In this document: in pieces, positions 1-7,415 of the stretch | How the letters are laid out: the number at the start of each line of letters is the position of its first letter | Position numbering within the stretch: position 1 is the first letter of the stretch | Origin: a virus | Virus record (IMG/VR): IMGVR_UViG_3300046369_000549 | Coordinates: 1 to 37,681 of that record | DNA: 37,681 bases | Strand: one strand, 5' to 3' | Notes under the pieces: model-generated | Databases searched by the model: none | The model's input: the letters and a program-made list of their open reading frames with translations, nothing else | Told to the model about the DNA's origin: nothing | Made by a program: the position numbers and the translations under genes

Positions 1-29
1 CAATTCCTCAGGCGCAGTGTTTGCTTCAT
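1..29 (-). CDS. Start of a gene running off the left edge
   Basis: An ATG at 29 on the minus strand overlaps the TGA stop of the 93-residue gene upstream (ATGA), an arrangement used at many junctions in this window. Only nine codons (MKQTLRLRN) are visible before the edge, with no stop. Nothing can be said about function; the call rests only on the overlap. Confidence 0.35.
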
Positions 30-307
30 CCATTCACATACTCCCGGTTGCTTCTCAAACTCCACTTCTCCAGCACGGGCAGTCCGAACTCGTCCTCGTC
101 TACAGCAACGTATGCCACAGTCTTTTTCACAATACCATAACGGTATCCCTGCTGTCCACCAATCTGATGATCACCAACCCAGATCTTGTGTGGGAAGTCC
201 TCGCACCATGCGAAGCTGTCATCATTGGCAGAGTATTCAAAATAGTTGCCGGTGTCCCTCTCTACGAACTGTCCGATTGGATCTTTGGTGTAAGTGTAGT
301 AAGCCAT
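26..307 (-). CDS. Small hypothetical phage protein (93 aa)
   Basis: I do not recognise a family. The protein is acidic and rich in aromatic residues (Tyr, Trp, Phe), without a signal peptide or membrane segment, so it is probably a soluble cytoplasmic protein. The start is supported by GAGAGG a few bases upstream and by a sigma70 promoter at 340-368 facing it. It is the first gene of a transcript that continues leftward past the window edge through an ATGA overlap. Its own promoter and the position after a long non-coding island suggest an early accessory gene. Confidence 0.75.
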   Translation of the reverse strand: MAYYTYTKDPIGQFVERDTGNYFEYSANDDSFAWCEDFPHKIWVGDHQIGGQQGYRYGIVKKTVAYVAVDEDEFGLPVLEKWSLRSNREYVNG

Positions 308-339
308 TTGCGCCTCTCAATTGCCTAACTGTTATATAC

Positions 340-368
340 AGTATACATTCAACCCAACCACTTGTCAA
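340..368 (-). promoter_or_regulatory. Sigma70-type promoter for the 93-aa gene
   Basis: On the minus strand TTGACA (368-363) is followed by 17 bases and TATACT (345-340). The predicted start is near 333, giving a short leader that contains a good ribosome site. The imperfect palindrome CTGTTATATACAG (329-341) covers the -10 and start region and could be an operator; that is a guess. Confidence 0.75.
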
Positions 369-481
369 CCCCTCATTTGAACAAAAGAACAAAAAGATCT
401 GATCACAAGCATCCGCAGTACACGGACCAAAAGCTGCCAGAACCTAACAGCGGGGCCTATGCTCGAACTGTTCACACTGTA

Positions 482-580
482 CACTATAGTAGTAGAGTGG
501 TTCTAAAAAACTCTTGATGATCAAGGACTTAGTGTAGTAGTGTGTAGTGTGTGTAGTGTGCGCACTATAGTAGTAGAGTG
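482..580. repeat. 18-bp direct repeat with TAGTGTG low-complexity DNA
   Basis: CACTATAGTAGTAGAGTG occurs exactly at 482-499 and 563-580. Its core CTACTATAGTG appears inverted at 951-961, and a related CTACTATAGT lies at 1010-1019. Between and after them are tandem-like GTAGTGTG stretches (533-562, 961-1000). The arrangement suggests slippage-prone or recombining DNA. Confidence 0.7.
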
Positions 581-690
581 AGTTCACTGTACTAACTGTT
601 TGAAAACATTGGAGATTGTTTAGCACAGTAAAACCAGCCACCAACAGCGGGGCCTCATGGTGATTTATGGTTCTAAGTCCATGATTATGG

Positions 691-719
691 TTGACATTCT
701 AGGGATATGGTGTTAATAT
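691..719 (+). promoter_or_regulatory. Sigma70-type promoter inside the repeat island
   Basis: TTGACA (691-696), exactly 17 bases, then TAATAT (714-719). The upstream GG (GGTTGACA) matches other promoters here. No reading frame follows; a terminator-like hairpin lies about 100 bases downstream, so it may drive a small RNA. Confidence 0.65.
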
Positions 720-725
720 TCAGGC

Positions 726-820
726 GATTTCTGTACACTTTCCTGTACAGATATAGTAGGTTTTTGTACGGTGGCTCGTGGTGACGAGAGGCATAGTTCA
801 AATACTTTTCGCCTCTTTTT
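726..820 (+). ncRNA. Candidate small RNA of about 95 nt
   Basis: The segment is bounded by the promoter at 691-719 and a hairpin with a T-run ending at 820. Inside are a stem formed by TCTGTAC and GTACAGA near 730-752 and a stem CTCGT/ACGAG (775-779 with 784-788). There is no tRNA cloverleaf and no open reading frame with a ribosome site. The target is unknown. Confidence 0.4.
787..820 (+). terminator. Possible rho-independent terminator of the candidate small RNA
   Basis: AGAGGC (787-792) pairs with GCCTCT (811-816), followed by a run of Ts to 820. The loop is long (18 nt), so the hairpin is only moderate. Confidence 0.4.
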
Positions 821-1161
821 GTACGCCTAACTATCTACTCATTCTGTACACCATGTACGACTATTCGCATATTGCGCACACACAAACCTAACAGCGGGGC
901 CTCTACACTAATTTGAGAGTGTGCTTCTACCGTACTACACGAACCTCTCTCTACTATAGTGCGTAGTGTGTATAGTAGTGTGCGTAGTGTAGTGCATAGT
1001 GTACTACTACTACTATAGTCTAGTTTACACGATAGCGTACGATCATCTGTGTGCGTAAATTCTATCTCAACGTACATGTGCGTGTGTAAAGTTAACAGCG
1101 GGGCCAATAGGCTGTTCACGCACAAAAATTTTTGCGCATGACACTTCGTGCTTTTGGGCTT

Positions 1162-1353
1162 CTAGTGCAGGTCTGGATCTCTACCCATTCCAGTAACAGT
1201 GTATTTGGTGTAGCTTTCTAGTTCTAGTTCGTTGTTGGGAAACTCTAGTCTCAATAGTTCTATGATTTCCCATGCTTGTTCTCGAGTTGGAATAGCATTG
1301 GCTAGTGTGTTTTGATCAGTGCGATCGTATACTCTATACAGTGTGAGAGGCAT
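1162..1353 (-). CDS. Small hypothetical protein (63 aa)
   Basis: I do not recognise a family. The sequence reads as a compact alpha/beta protein: a beta-like N-terminus (MPLTLYRVYDR), a helix around REQAWEIIELLRLE, and a polar C-terminus. AAAGGAG lies at good distance upstream of the ATG. It is the last gene of the minus-strand radical SAM operon, about 30 bp after the 364-residue radical SAM gene, and the repeat island begins just past its stop. Confidence 0.7.
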   Translation of the reverse strand: MPLTLYRVYDRTDQNTLANAIPTREQAWEIIELLRLEFPNNELELESYTKYTVTGMGRDPDLH

Positions 1354-1382
1354 TGGTGCTCCTTTCAGTGTAGAAGTATTTA

Positions 1383-2477
1383 CTAGGGTTTGTATGGTTC
1401 AATAAGTGCGTATAATTCGGGGAATGTGTGTGCAAATGTTTCCTTGCGTATTTGATCCAATTCTCCAGTAAGACTCCAAAAGGTACGCCAGTTGTTGGTG
1501 TCTTGTGGTTCAGCTGTCATGTAGTTGCGTATGTCTGATCTTGGAATAGTGTGTGCTATTTGATGCTTTACTGGTTCAGGGAGGTTCTGTATTGAGTAGT
1601 GACCAGGACCATACAGCATGTTCCAATAGACTTCACAGGGAGCCCACTCAGCAAACTCCTGCATGTCCAACACATTGAATATGTTCACAGTATGACACAG
1701 TTGCACTCGAGCTACACCTTCATCTAGCACAGTTTGAAAGTTCTGTTGGCATGTGTGCCAATCAGCAGGGTGTCTTTGATAGTTGAACTTGGCTCCCACA
1801 CCGTCAAATGAATACATAACCTCAACATACTTGAACTTGCTCCATAGGTGTCTCTGCTTGGGCAACACAGTGCCGTTGGTGTTGTAGTGTACTGAGATGT
1901 TGTGAGCCACTCCTAGTTCCACAAGACGTTCCAACAATCGCCAGTGTCCTTTGACTAGAAACGGCTCTCCACCTGTGAAGTCAATGAACTCTATGGTGTG
2001 TGCTATACCAGCTAGGTCCTGCCAAAACTGTGAAGTTTCGTCCATCCAGCCCAACACAGTACGATGTTTAGGAGCACCGTATATCAGTGTTTCATCCTCT
2101 TGCCATTTGTGTGAGTATTCAGTTGAGCATATACGACATTTGATGTTGCAGAGACTGCCCAGCTTTAGATCCAAATACACAGGTGCATCAAGTGTGACTC
2201 CGTGAGCGTAGTGAGCAAAACGTTGATTGTCGTTCAGTCGTTTTGATGTGTAGCCACTGGCTTCGGCACGCCAACAGTTGGTGCAACCCGCAGGCCGTTG
2301 GCCTTTACGGAACTGTTCGCGCAGTGTTTCCAAAGGTTCGCCCTGCCATATCTCGTCAAGTGTTTGTGTGTTGAAATTGCCTACGTCTGTGCCTTGCCAT
2401 TGACAGCAGGGTCTAGCACCACCTGTGGGTGTTGTTTCTATGTGTATAAACGGCAGTAGACAGGGCTTATTTTCCAA
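1383..2477 (-). CDS. Radical SAM enzyme, twitch-type, phage family (364 aa)
   Basis: The radical SAM cluster motif CxxxCxxC is at Cys110, Cys114 and Cys117 (CNIKCRIC), and the SAM-binding GGEP motif is at 169-172. Extra cysteines precede the core (Cys6, Cys24, Cys25, Cys65, Cys68), as in proteins that carry a second SPASM/twitch-like iron-sulfur site; here they sit at the N-terminus. Such enzymes cut SAM to a 5'-deoxyadenosyl radical and often modify peptides or sugars; the substrate here is unknown. The start overlaps the end of the SGNH gene by 11 bp, indicating translational coupling. It resembles the 406-residue enzyme two genes upstream, including a C-terminal FPEL segment, so the two are probably paralogues. 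Confidence 0.85.
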   Translation of the reverse strand: MENKPCLLPFIHIETTPTGGARPCCQWQGTDVGNFNTQTLDEIWQGEPLETLREQFRKGQRPAGCTNCWRAEASGYTSKRLNDNQRFAHYAHGVTLDAPVYLDLKLGSLCNIKCRICSTEYSHKWQEDETLIYGAPKHRTVLGWMDETSQFWQDLAGIAHTIEFIDFTGGEPFLVKGHWRLLERLVELGVAHNISVHYNTNGTVLPKQRHLWSKFKYVEVMYSFDGVGAKFNYQRHPADWHTCQQNFQTVLDEGVARVQLCHTVNIFNVLDMQEFAEWAPCEVYWNMLYGPGHYSIQNLPEPVKHQIAHTIPRSDIRNYMTAEPQDTNNWRTFWSLTGELDQIRKETFAHTFPELYALIEPYKP

Positions 2478-3057
2478 AGTATTCTCTCGCTATCTTTAGA
2501 TGTCCGCCTGCGTTCACATGATAGTGATCGTCTATGAAATAGTCGTTGCCCAACCAATCCAATATGCTGTGAGCGGGCAACAGTGTTTGCACCAATGGGT
2601 GTGGATCAACACCAGGATGTCTAGGCAACCAATCAACAAACTGTACTCTACAGTCGTTCCAACCAGCCCATGTGCGAAACTCTACCAGTCTTTGTGCTAG
2701 GTTTTCTGTGCGCCAATTGCTCAGTGTTTGTGTTTCATAATACCATTTGAAGTTGGCATCATGTGAATTAATGTAGTCTGCTATGGTGTAGTGTTCTAGT
2801 CTAGGCTCGCCAGTATAACTTCTATTGTGAGCAAAGTTGTGTGTGCCTTCGTTGGCTAGGGTAGATCTATCCCATGAAGTAAGCTGAAATATTAGATCAG
2901 TTGCACCATGCTCTACAGCACGATGTGCTGACCACAAGCACCATTCGATATCTACTCCAGGCTTGGCCCAATTTTCATAGCCCATAATAATAGGATATGT
3001 TTCACAAGCATCAACGCCTATGCCCGCAGTGTATGAACAACCAACAGCTACTCGCAC
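2467..3057 (-). CDS. SGNH/GDSL-type hydrolase-like protein (196 aa)
   Basis: The N-terminus has GCSYTAGIG, a form of the SGNH block I with nucleophile Ser8, and the C-terminus has DDHYHVNAGGH, fitting the Asp177/His180 end of the triad. SGNH proteins are usually esterases or acyltransferases acting on lipids, sugars or cell-wall groups. The gene lies between two radical SAM genes and overlaps both by about 10 bp, so the three are likely made together and may act in one pathway. No signal peptide is seen, so it should act in the cytoplasm. A second, divergent SGNH protein lies at 9620-10312, again with a radical SAM gene in the same operon. Confidence 0.7.
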   Translation of the reverse strand: MRVAVGCSYTAGIGVDACETYPIIMGYENWAKPGVDIEWCLWSAHRAVEHGATDLIFQLTSWDRSTLANEGTHNFAHNRSYTGEPRLEHYTIADYINSHDANFKWYYETQTLSNWRTENLAQRLVEFRTWAGWNDCRVQFVDWLPRHPGVDPHPLVQTLLPAHSILDWLGNDYFIDDHYHVNAGGHLKIAREYFGK

Positions 3058-4268
3058 ATCAAGTCTCCTAGTTCAGGGAATGTTTGTGCAAAGTCTTCGC
3101 CACGCAGTCTATCAACCAACAGCATTTTATAACGAAACTCTTGGAGAGTGTCTTCTTGTGTGGCCATCATAAACTTTACAGCACTGGCCCAGTCACGTGC
3201 AGTATTGGGTGCGTTCACACTCAATGATTCTTGTTGAGCTTGGGTATAGAGTTCAGCTAGTGCTTGCTTGTGATGTTGAGGCAGTGCTGATATGCGTAAC
3301 CATTGTGGATCTTGCACTAGGTTAACATGAAAGTGTTCAGCAGTGTCTATAAAATTAGTTGTGTAGGCCCAACGCCAAAAGTCTACAACATGGTATGCAT
3401 TTTGTATTGATGTTGTGCAGTTGATGCCAAACCATACGTGCGGCGCTTGTTCTCTAAGACGTTGTCGATTGTCTAGTATCTGTTGCCAATCCATACCCGA
3501 GCGTACAAATTCACCCTGTTGGTTCATTCCATCTATGCTACAGTCTATTTTTACATCTGAAAAGTGTTTCCATAGTTCTATTACATCTTGACGTTTGTAT
3601 TTCATTGTTGAGAAGTTGGTGTTGTAGCGTATGTGTACATCGGTCTTGCCCATTTCAATCAGACGATTGAGTATGCGATAGTGTTCTTCCATAAGCAAAG
3701 GTTCACCCCCTGCAAAGTATATCTGTTCTACAGAGTCAAACAATGGCTCTAGTTGTTCCCATAGGGTAATGGGTCTATCTGGGTCTGGACAGTTGGGAGG
3801 TAACACACCATTGTTGAGTTGTTTGAAATCTTTGTACCACCCTGATGACAGTTGTGGCCCACATGAACGACATTTGAAGTTGCAGATGTTCGAGAATCTA
3901 AAGTCCCAATAGACTAGATTCATATCATCTACGGTTCCGTCTTCTTGTGTAGTGGCTATTAGATTGTTGTGATGTTTAAAACGTTCATTTGAGTCGTTTC
4001 GCATACTAAACAAACCAGCACGTTCTTGTTCAAAGCAACGGGTACAGCTAGGGGGCTCTACGCCATTCAACATGTCTTTGCGTATGCTTCGCATACCCTC
4101 TGAGTTGAATACTTCTTTGAGTGTTTGTGTGTCTAAGTTACCTACAATATCCGACTGTGGAGTTAGACAGCAAGGGTAAACATCATTGTTAGGCCATGTG
4201 TGTAGATGTATCCATGGAAGTATACAAGTTTTACAGTTACTCAATTGAATACTCCTTGACAGGCTCAT
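3048..4268 (-). CDS. Radical SAM enzyme, twitch-type, phage family (406 aa)
   Basis: The protein has CxxxCxxC at Cys129, Cys133, Cys136 (CNFKCRSC) and GGEP at 187-190. N-terminal cysteines at 12, 15, 33, 34, 75 and 78 resemble an auxiliary cluster region. It shares domain order with the 364-residue enzyme downstream, with an LPWIHLHT-type start and a C-terminal FPEL segment. It overlaps the SGNH gene by 10 bp and the upstream unknown gene by 32 bp. A SAM-radical modification of peptide, sugar or nucleotide is inferred, but the substrate cannot be read. The two enzymes may act on successive steps or form a pair. Confidence 0.85.
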   Translation of the reverse strand: MSLSRSIQLSNCKTCILPWIHLHTWPNNDVYPCCLTPQSDIVGNLDTQTLKEVFNSEGMRSIRKDMLNGVEPPSCTRCFEQERAGLFSMRNDSNERFKHHNNLIATTQEDGTVDDMNLVYWDFRFSNICNFKCRSCGPQLSSGWYKDFKQLNNGVLPPNCPDPDRPITLWEQLEPLFDSVEQIYFAGGEPLLMEEHYRILNRLIEMGKTDVHIRYNTNFSTMKYKRQDVIELWKHFSDVKIDCSIDGMNQQGEFVRSGMDWQQILDNRQRLREQAPHVWFGINCTTSIQNAYHVVDFWRWAYTTNFIDTAEHFHVNLVQDPQWLRISALPQHHKQALAELYTQAQQESLSVNAPNTARDWASAVKFMMATQEDTLQEFRYKMLLVDRLRGEDFAQTFPELGDLMCE

Positions 4269-5094
4269 TTAGATTAACCTGTACTCCGTTACGTTCAATA
4301 ACATTTCCAATAGGATATCTGTCTAGTGTTTTGTTAGGACACAGACGTTGATGCCATTCGTTGAACTCGATACTGTTTAAAACTTTATCGTACATGCGAT
4401 CTATATCAACATACAGGCTAGGTGTTAAGAACAAGTTTCCTGTGATGTCCGGATTGTTAGGATCGTCGTTGTCTAAAAAACATCTTACTAGATCTTTGCC
4501 TAGTATATCTTCGTTGAGCCAAACGTCATAGTTTGTTTCTTGTGTAGTATGATCAAACGGCTCAGTTATGTTTGTGTTCCACATAGAAAAATCTTTACCT
4601 TCCATGTTACCTGCATCTGTAAATAGAATTTGTTGTACTTGTCCGTTGAACTTTTGTCTAGTTTCTAGTTGTTGATAGGTATAAAACGATTCTAATTCAT
4701 GTACAGCACTGTTAATAATGTGTACTTGCCTATCTAGCTCTTGTGTATAAAATGTTTTTAAATGACCTTTTAGGGTCATAAATGTAAAAGCACGATGTAT
4801 AGTGTTACAGTGTTTTTGTTGTCTATCCTGCATTACAGCTGACACAGCATCTTTTGTTTTACTCCAATCATAATCAGTTATGCGTTGTGAAACATAGTCT
4901 ATACATTCTACAAGACTACTATGAGCCTTCTCAGCAAGTTCTAGATTTTCGTTGTGCAACATGCTCCAAGGTCGTGTGATATAAAAGTTATCCTTGGTAA
5001 GAGTTCGTGCATAAACACCCCATTGTTTTGCAAAAGGAGTGTTTGCTAGTTGTATAGTCAGATCTGTTGTGTCAGTCTTAATTTTTATCTGCAT
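4237..5094 (-). CDS. Hypothetical protein of the radical SAM operon (285 aa)
   Basis: I do not recognise a family. The protein is soluble, rich in Asn, Asp, Gln and Thr, and has a probably helical middle (about 60-160) with many His and Gln residues, followed by an acidic Asn/Asp-rich stretch near 208-216. There is no signal peptide. Its 3' end overlaps the 406-residue radical SAM gene by 32 bp, so tight co-expression is likely. It could be the substrate, a substrate carrier or a subunit for the two radical SAM enzymes; this is inference from context only. Confidence 0.75.
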   Translation of the reverse strand: MQIKIKTDTTDLTIQLANTPFAKQWGVYARTLTKDNFYITRPWSMLHNENLELAEKAHSSLVECIDYVSQRITDYDWSKTKDAVSAVMQDRQQKHCNTIHRAFTFMTLKGHLKTFYTQELDRQVHIINSAVHELESFYTYQQLETRQKFNGQVQQILFTDAGNMEGKDFSMWNTNITEPFDHTTQETNYDVWLNEDILGKDLVRCFLDNDDPNNPDITGNLFLTPSLYVDIDRMYDKVLNSIEFNEWHQRLCPNKTLDRYPIGNVIERNGVQVNLNEPVKEYSIE

Positions 5095-5119
5095 ATCGTA
5101 TTTAGACTGTTTTAGCAGG

Positions 5120-5407
5120 TTATTCTTCTGATGTGACTAATGGTTCATTCCATTCTACATCATCGATATCCCAACAATCGTCAAAGCTCACAACAAAAAC
5201 TCTTTTTGATTTAGTGTCTTCAATTTCTACTAAACGTTGTTCACTGTCACGAGTTTTAATTACACCGAGGCTTTCGTATTCACCAGGTCCTTTTAACGGT
5301 GTGTCGCTTAATCCTGGCGGACGACCAAATGTGTCAAGCATTGTAAATGTTTTAAACATACAAGCAACACTAGTGCCTTCTTTGATATCATCGATTGAAT
5401 CGTACAT
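5120..5407 (-). CDS. Small acidic hypothetical protein (95 aa)
   Basis: First gene of the radical SAM operon, with GGAG upstream of its ATG and a strong promoter at 5435-5463. The protein is acidic, especially at the C-terminus, has no membrane segment, and is probably a small beta-rich domain (the segment RLVEIEDTKSKRVFVVSF alternates like strands). I recognise no family. Confidence 0.75.
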   Translation of the reverse strand: MYDSIDDIKEGTSVACMFKTFTMLDTFGRPPGLSDTPLKGPGEYESLGVIKTRDSEQRLVEIEDTKSKRVFVVSFDDCWDIDDVEWNEPLVTSEE

Positions 5408-5434
5408 TATGTATCTCCATTAAAGTATATGTTT

Positions 5435-5463
5435 ATTATATAGCATTTTTGTAAGACTGTCAA
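5435..5463 (-). promoter_or_regulatory. Sigma70 promoter of the radical SAM operon
   Basis: On the minus strand TTGACA (5463-5458), 17 bases, TATAAT (5440-5435): a perfect consensus. It lies back to back with the late box at 5472-5479 on the plus strand, so this gap controls divergent early-type and late-type transcription. Confidence 0.85.
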
Positions 5464-5471
5464 CTTAAAAA

Positions 5472-5479
5472 TATAAATA
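5472..5479 (+). promoter_or_regulatory. T4-like late promoter box TATAAATA
   Basis: An exact match to the T4 late consensus. With T4 spacing the transcript would start at 5485, which is the A of an ATG. A second ATG with a ribosome site follows at 5503. Confidence 0.75.
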
Positions 5480-5484
5480 TTAAT

Positions 5485-5715
5485 ATGCAGAAGGAGACTC
5501 CAATGACATTAAAGAACTTAAACCTAAGCCTTGAGCTAGGACAGACTATTTTAGTAGGCCAAAACAATCAGCCGGCTAAAATTACTAAGATAGAGTATCA
5601 TGAAAGAACAGGTGAAGTCTCAATAAACACTACCAAGGGCCCAAGAAAGGCCCTAACCTTCCGTCTTTGCAACGAAACTCCTAATTACGAAAATCCAGCT
5701 GACCGTTACCGTTAA
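5485..5715 (+). CDS. Small hypothetical protein (76 or 70 aa)
   Basis: I recognise no family. The sequence suggests a small beta-barrel-like domain (LGQTILVGQNNQPAKI, then a basic KGPRKALTF strand). There are two credible starts. The ATG at 5485 coincides with the predicted first base of the late transcript and would be leaderless. The ATG at 5503 has AAGGAG six bases upstream and gives 70 residues. It heads a plus-strand late group and is followed after 14 bp by the next gene, which has its own late box. Confidence 0.75.
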   Translation: MQKETPMTLKNLNLSLELGQTILVGQNNQPAKITKIEYHERTGEVSINTTKGPRKALTFRLCNETPNYENPADRYR

Positions 5716-5716
5716 A

Positions 5717-5724
5717 GATAAATA
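5717..5724 (+). promoter_or_regulatory. Late promoter box GATAAATA, leaderless geometry
   Basis: The box overlaps the stop codon region of the upstream gene and is followed by exactly five bases and the ATG at 5730. No Shine-Dalgarno is present, so the mRNA is predicted to start on the start codon. Confidence 0.7.
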
Positions 5725-5729
5725 TCTAC

Positions 5730-5984
5730 ATGAGAGTAGATGAAGTTTTAACAGACGACGAACAGTTAGACGATTGGCGAGCAAGCAAAGACCTTTGTTT
5801 AGGTGATAAGCCCGATAAAGCTATTGGTGCTAGTGCCCTTGCTAGTTGTAAGTCGCAAGGCTATCGTAACCGTAAAGGAAACAAGAGTCATAAAATTGGC
5901 AAGCGTCGAGTTAAAGTTGGCGGCAAGAAGATTCGTGGTAAAAAATACGGAGGCCCATTACCAGACTGGGGTTCACGCAAATGA
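5730..5984 (+). CDS. Small basic hypothetical protein (84 aa)
   Basis: The N-terminal 30 residues are acidic and the C-terminal half is strongly basic and Gly/Lys/Arg-rich (NRKGNKSHKIGKRRVKVGGK), suggesting nucleic acid binding. I recognise no named family. The ATG has no ribosome site and lies at the expected first base of a late transcript. The stop overlaps the start of the next gene (ATG at 5981), so translation is likely coupled. Confidence 0.7.
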   Translation: MRVDEVLTDDEQLDDWRASKDLCLGDKPDKAIGASALASCKSQGYRNRKGNKSHKIGKRRVKVGGKKIRGKKYGGPLPDWGSRK

Positions 5985-6829
5985 GATATAGTGATTTTAA
6001 ATTAATTGAAGCACCAGATGATGGTTCAAGAGCAGGACAAGAACCTAATCGTCCAAGTGAAACCGGCTTACAAGCAGGTCCTCCTTATCCTAGAGAAGAC
6101 TTAGAGAGAGTCAAGTCTATGCAAACTAGACTAGAAGAATTAGGATACTCAGTTGGTAATACAGGTATTGACGGCAAGTACGGTCCAAGGACTACAAGAG
6201 CAGTTAGCGCATTCAAAAAAGACAATAATATTACTGGACAAGGTAATACAATGTCAGAACAAGAATTAGACAAACTATCTACAGCAGACAAAATTGAAAA
6301 CCCTAGCCCAACAGGCAATGAAGGAATGGGCGGCAGCACATTTGATTATACATCAGCTGTTCCAGTTGATGACATACAACCAGCAGGGGCTAACCTTAAT
6401 GGTAGAGAATCAAATAAAGCAACAGTAAGATACAACAACCCAGGCGGCATGTACCCAGCAGGATGGCAATCACGCTTTGGAGGAACACGAGGCGGCGTCA
6501 TTGGCGGCGGACATCTTATTGCACAGTTTCCTGACAAAGTTTCAGGTGGCGCGGCTATGTTTGCATTATTAGGCGGCAGTATGTACGTCAACAAAACAGT
6601 TGCAGAAGCTATGAGAAGATGGACCGGCGGCAACAATGCAAGCACATACATTGCATGGTTAGCAAGAAGAGGAATCGACACAGGCGAAGTTGTTGGTAAC
6701 TATCTTGCAAACAAAGATGCGGCAATTGCCTTAGCAACTAATATGGCAAGATGGGAAACAAGTCATGCTTACCCTATGAGTTTAGATGAATGGGAGGAAG
6801 CATATCGGAGGTCAGGTGTAGGACAATGA
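5981..6829 (+). CDS. Virion-type cell-wall hydrolase: peptidoglycan-binding plus lysozyme-like domain (282 aa)
   Basis: Residues about 43-97 fit a PG_binding_1 domain (MQTRLEELGYSVGNTGIDGK, then YGPRTTRAVSAFKK). The C-terminal half has RYNNPGG, a Gly-rich turn and PDKVSGGAAMFALL, as in NNPG-type phage cell-wall hydrolases. It probably digests peptidoglycan at entry or release. The N-terminus MRYSDFKLIE|A closely resembles the T4 capsid-targeting peptide (MKTYQEFIAE|A in internal protein III), which is cut after Glu by the prohead protease, so the protein may be packaged in the head. No export signal is seen. Its stop overlaps the next start (ATGA). Confidence 0.75.
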   Translation: MRYSDFKLIEAPDDGSRAGQEPNRPSETGLQAGPPYPREDLERVKSMQTRLEELGYSVGNTGIDGKYGPRTTRAVSAFKKDNNITGQGNTMSEQELDKLSTADKIENPSPTGNEGMGGSTFDYTSAVPVDDIQPAGANLNGRESNKATVRYNNPGGMYPAGWQSRFGGTRGGVIGGGHLIAQFPDKVSGGAAMFALLGGSMYVNKTVAEAMRRWTGGNNASTYIAWLARRGIDTGEVVGNYLANKDAAIALATNMARWETSHAYPMSLDEWEEAYRRSGVGQ

Positions 6830-7377
6830 GCAGAGCGGGAAAACTTTTAATAGCCCACCCAAATTTACCTAGCACAGACCCATTCTATAAAAGTGTAGTT
6901 CTTTTACACAAAGACGATCACGAAGGCGCACAAGGCCTTATCCTAAACAAACCTAGCGAGTTTTATGTTTCAGACTTTTTTAGTCGTAGAGGTTTGACAA
7001 TTCCAACACAAAGAGAAACAATGCGGTTTGGCGGCCCGTTGAATACCAAACAAGTAGTTATGCTACATTCAGATGGTTGGTATTCATCTACAACACAAAC
7101 TGTTACACCAGGTATTTCTATCAGTGGAGACGAGTTCATGATACAAAAGATTGCAATGGGCGACCTTCCAAGATTTTATAGAATGTTTATAGGTGTAAGT
7201 GGCTGGGCGCCTAAACAGTTAGACGCAGAGTTCGCAGGTCAAGCTCCTTTCAAACCTGAGAACAGTTGGCTCATTGCTCATGCAGATAATGACTTAGTAT
7301 TTGAACATGACAGTCAGAGACAATGGTCAAAAGCATTAGAGCGAAGTAGTCATGAAATGATTAACCAGTTCTTTTAA
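6826..7377 (+). CDS. AlgH/YqgE (UPF0301, DUF179) family protein (183 aa)
   Basis: The protein starts MSRAGKLLIAHPNL and continues with DPFYKSVVLL, a typical UPF0301 opening, followed by HEGAQGLILNKPS, GGPLNTKQVVMLHS and a C-terminal SGWAPKQLDAEFA segment. Length fits the family (about 185). The biochemical role of YqgE/AlgH is not settled. The start at 6826 is chosen because ATG overlaps the upstream TGA (ATGA); a longer upstream frame would overlap the previous gene needlessly. It is probably co-translated with the cell-wall hydrolase. Confidence 0.85.
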   Translation: MSRAGKLLIAHPNLPSTDPFYKSVVLLHKDDHEGAQGLILNKPSEFYVSDFFSRRGLTIPTQRETMRFGGPLNTKQVVMLHSDGWYSSTTQTVTPGISISGDEFMIQKIAMGDLPRFYRMFIGVSGWAPKQLDAEFAGQAPFKPENSWLIAHADNDLVFEHDSQRQWSKALERSSHEMINQFF

Positions 7378-7379
7378 TA

Positions 7380-7387
7380 GTTAAATA
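7380..7387 (+). promoter_or_regulatory. Late promoter box GTTAAATA
   Basis: Late-type box about 30 bases before the ATG at 7416, which has its own ribosome site (GAGAGGAAAG). Confidence 0.5.
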
Positions 7388-7415
7388 TAACTATAAATTT
7401 TGAGAGGAAAGAAAA

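Larger units (their letters stand above)
446..1105. repeat. Four dispersed copies of AACAGCGGGGCC in a non-coding island
   Basis: Exact 12-bp copies lie at 446-457, 643-654, 890-901 and 1094-1105, all in the same orientation and about 200-250 bp apart. They are GC-rich in an AT-rich genome. The DNA between them is low-complexity TAGTGTG/GTAGT sequence and GTAC palindromes with no convincing gene; two reading frames of 66 and 96 codons across it are Thr/Ser/Tyr/Leu-rich and have no ribosome site. Read from the minus strand the unit is GGCCCCGCTGTT. Origin, recombination site, protein-binding array or repeated RNA ends are all possible. Confidence 0.75.

Noticed and set aside
482-580. T7-like promoter core CACTATAG in the 18-bp repeat
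   Set aside because: Only eight bases match the T7 consensus, the upstream half is missing, and no single-subunit RNA polymerase gene is in view.
726-820. tRNA gene
   Set aside because: TTCAAAT looks like a T-loop, but no T-stem, acceptor stem or anticodon arm can be formed around it.
446-1105. CRISPR array
   Set aside because: Repeats are 12 bp with 190-240 bp spacers and there are no cas genes.
444-1125. Reading frames of 66 and 96 codons across the repeat island
   Set aside because: They are made of simple-sequence codons (Thr, Ser, Tyr, Leu), have no ribosome sites, and span the 12-bp repeats.
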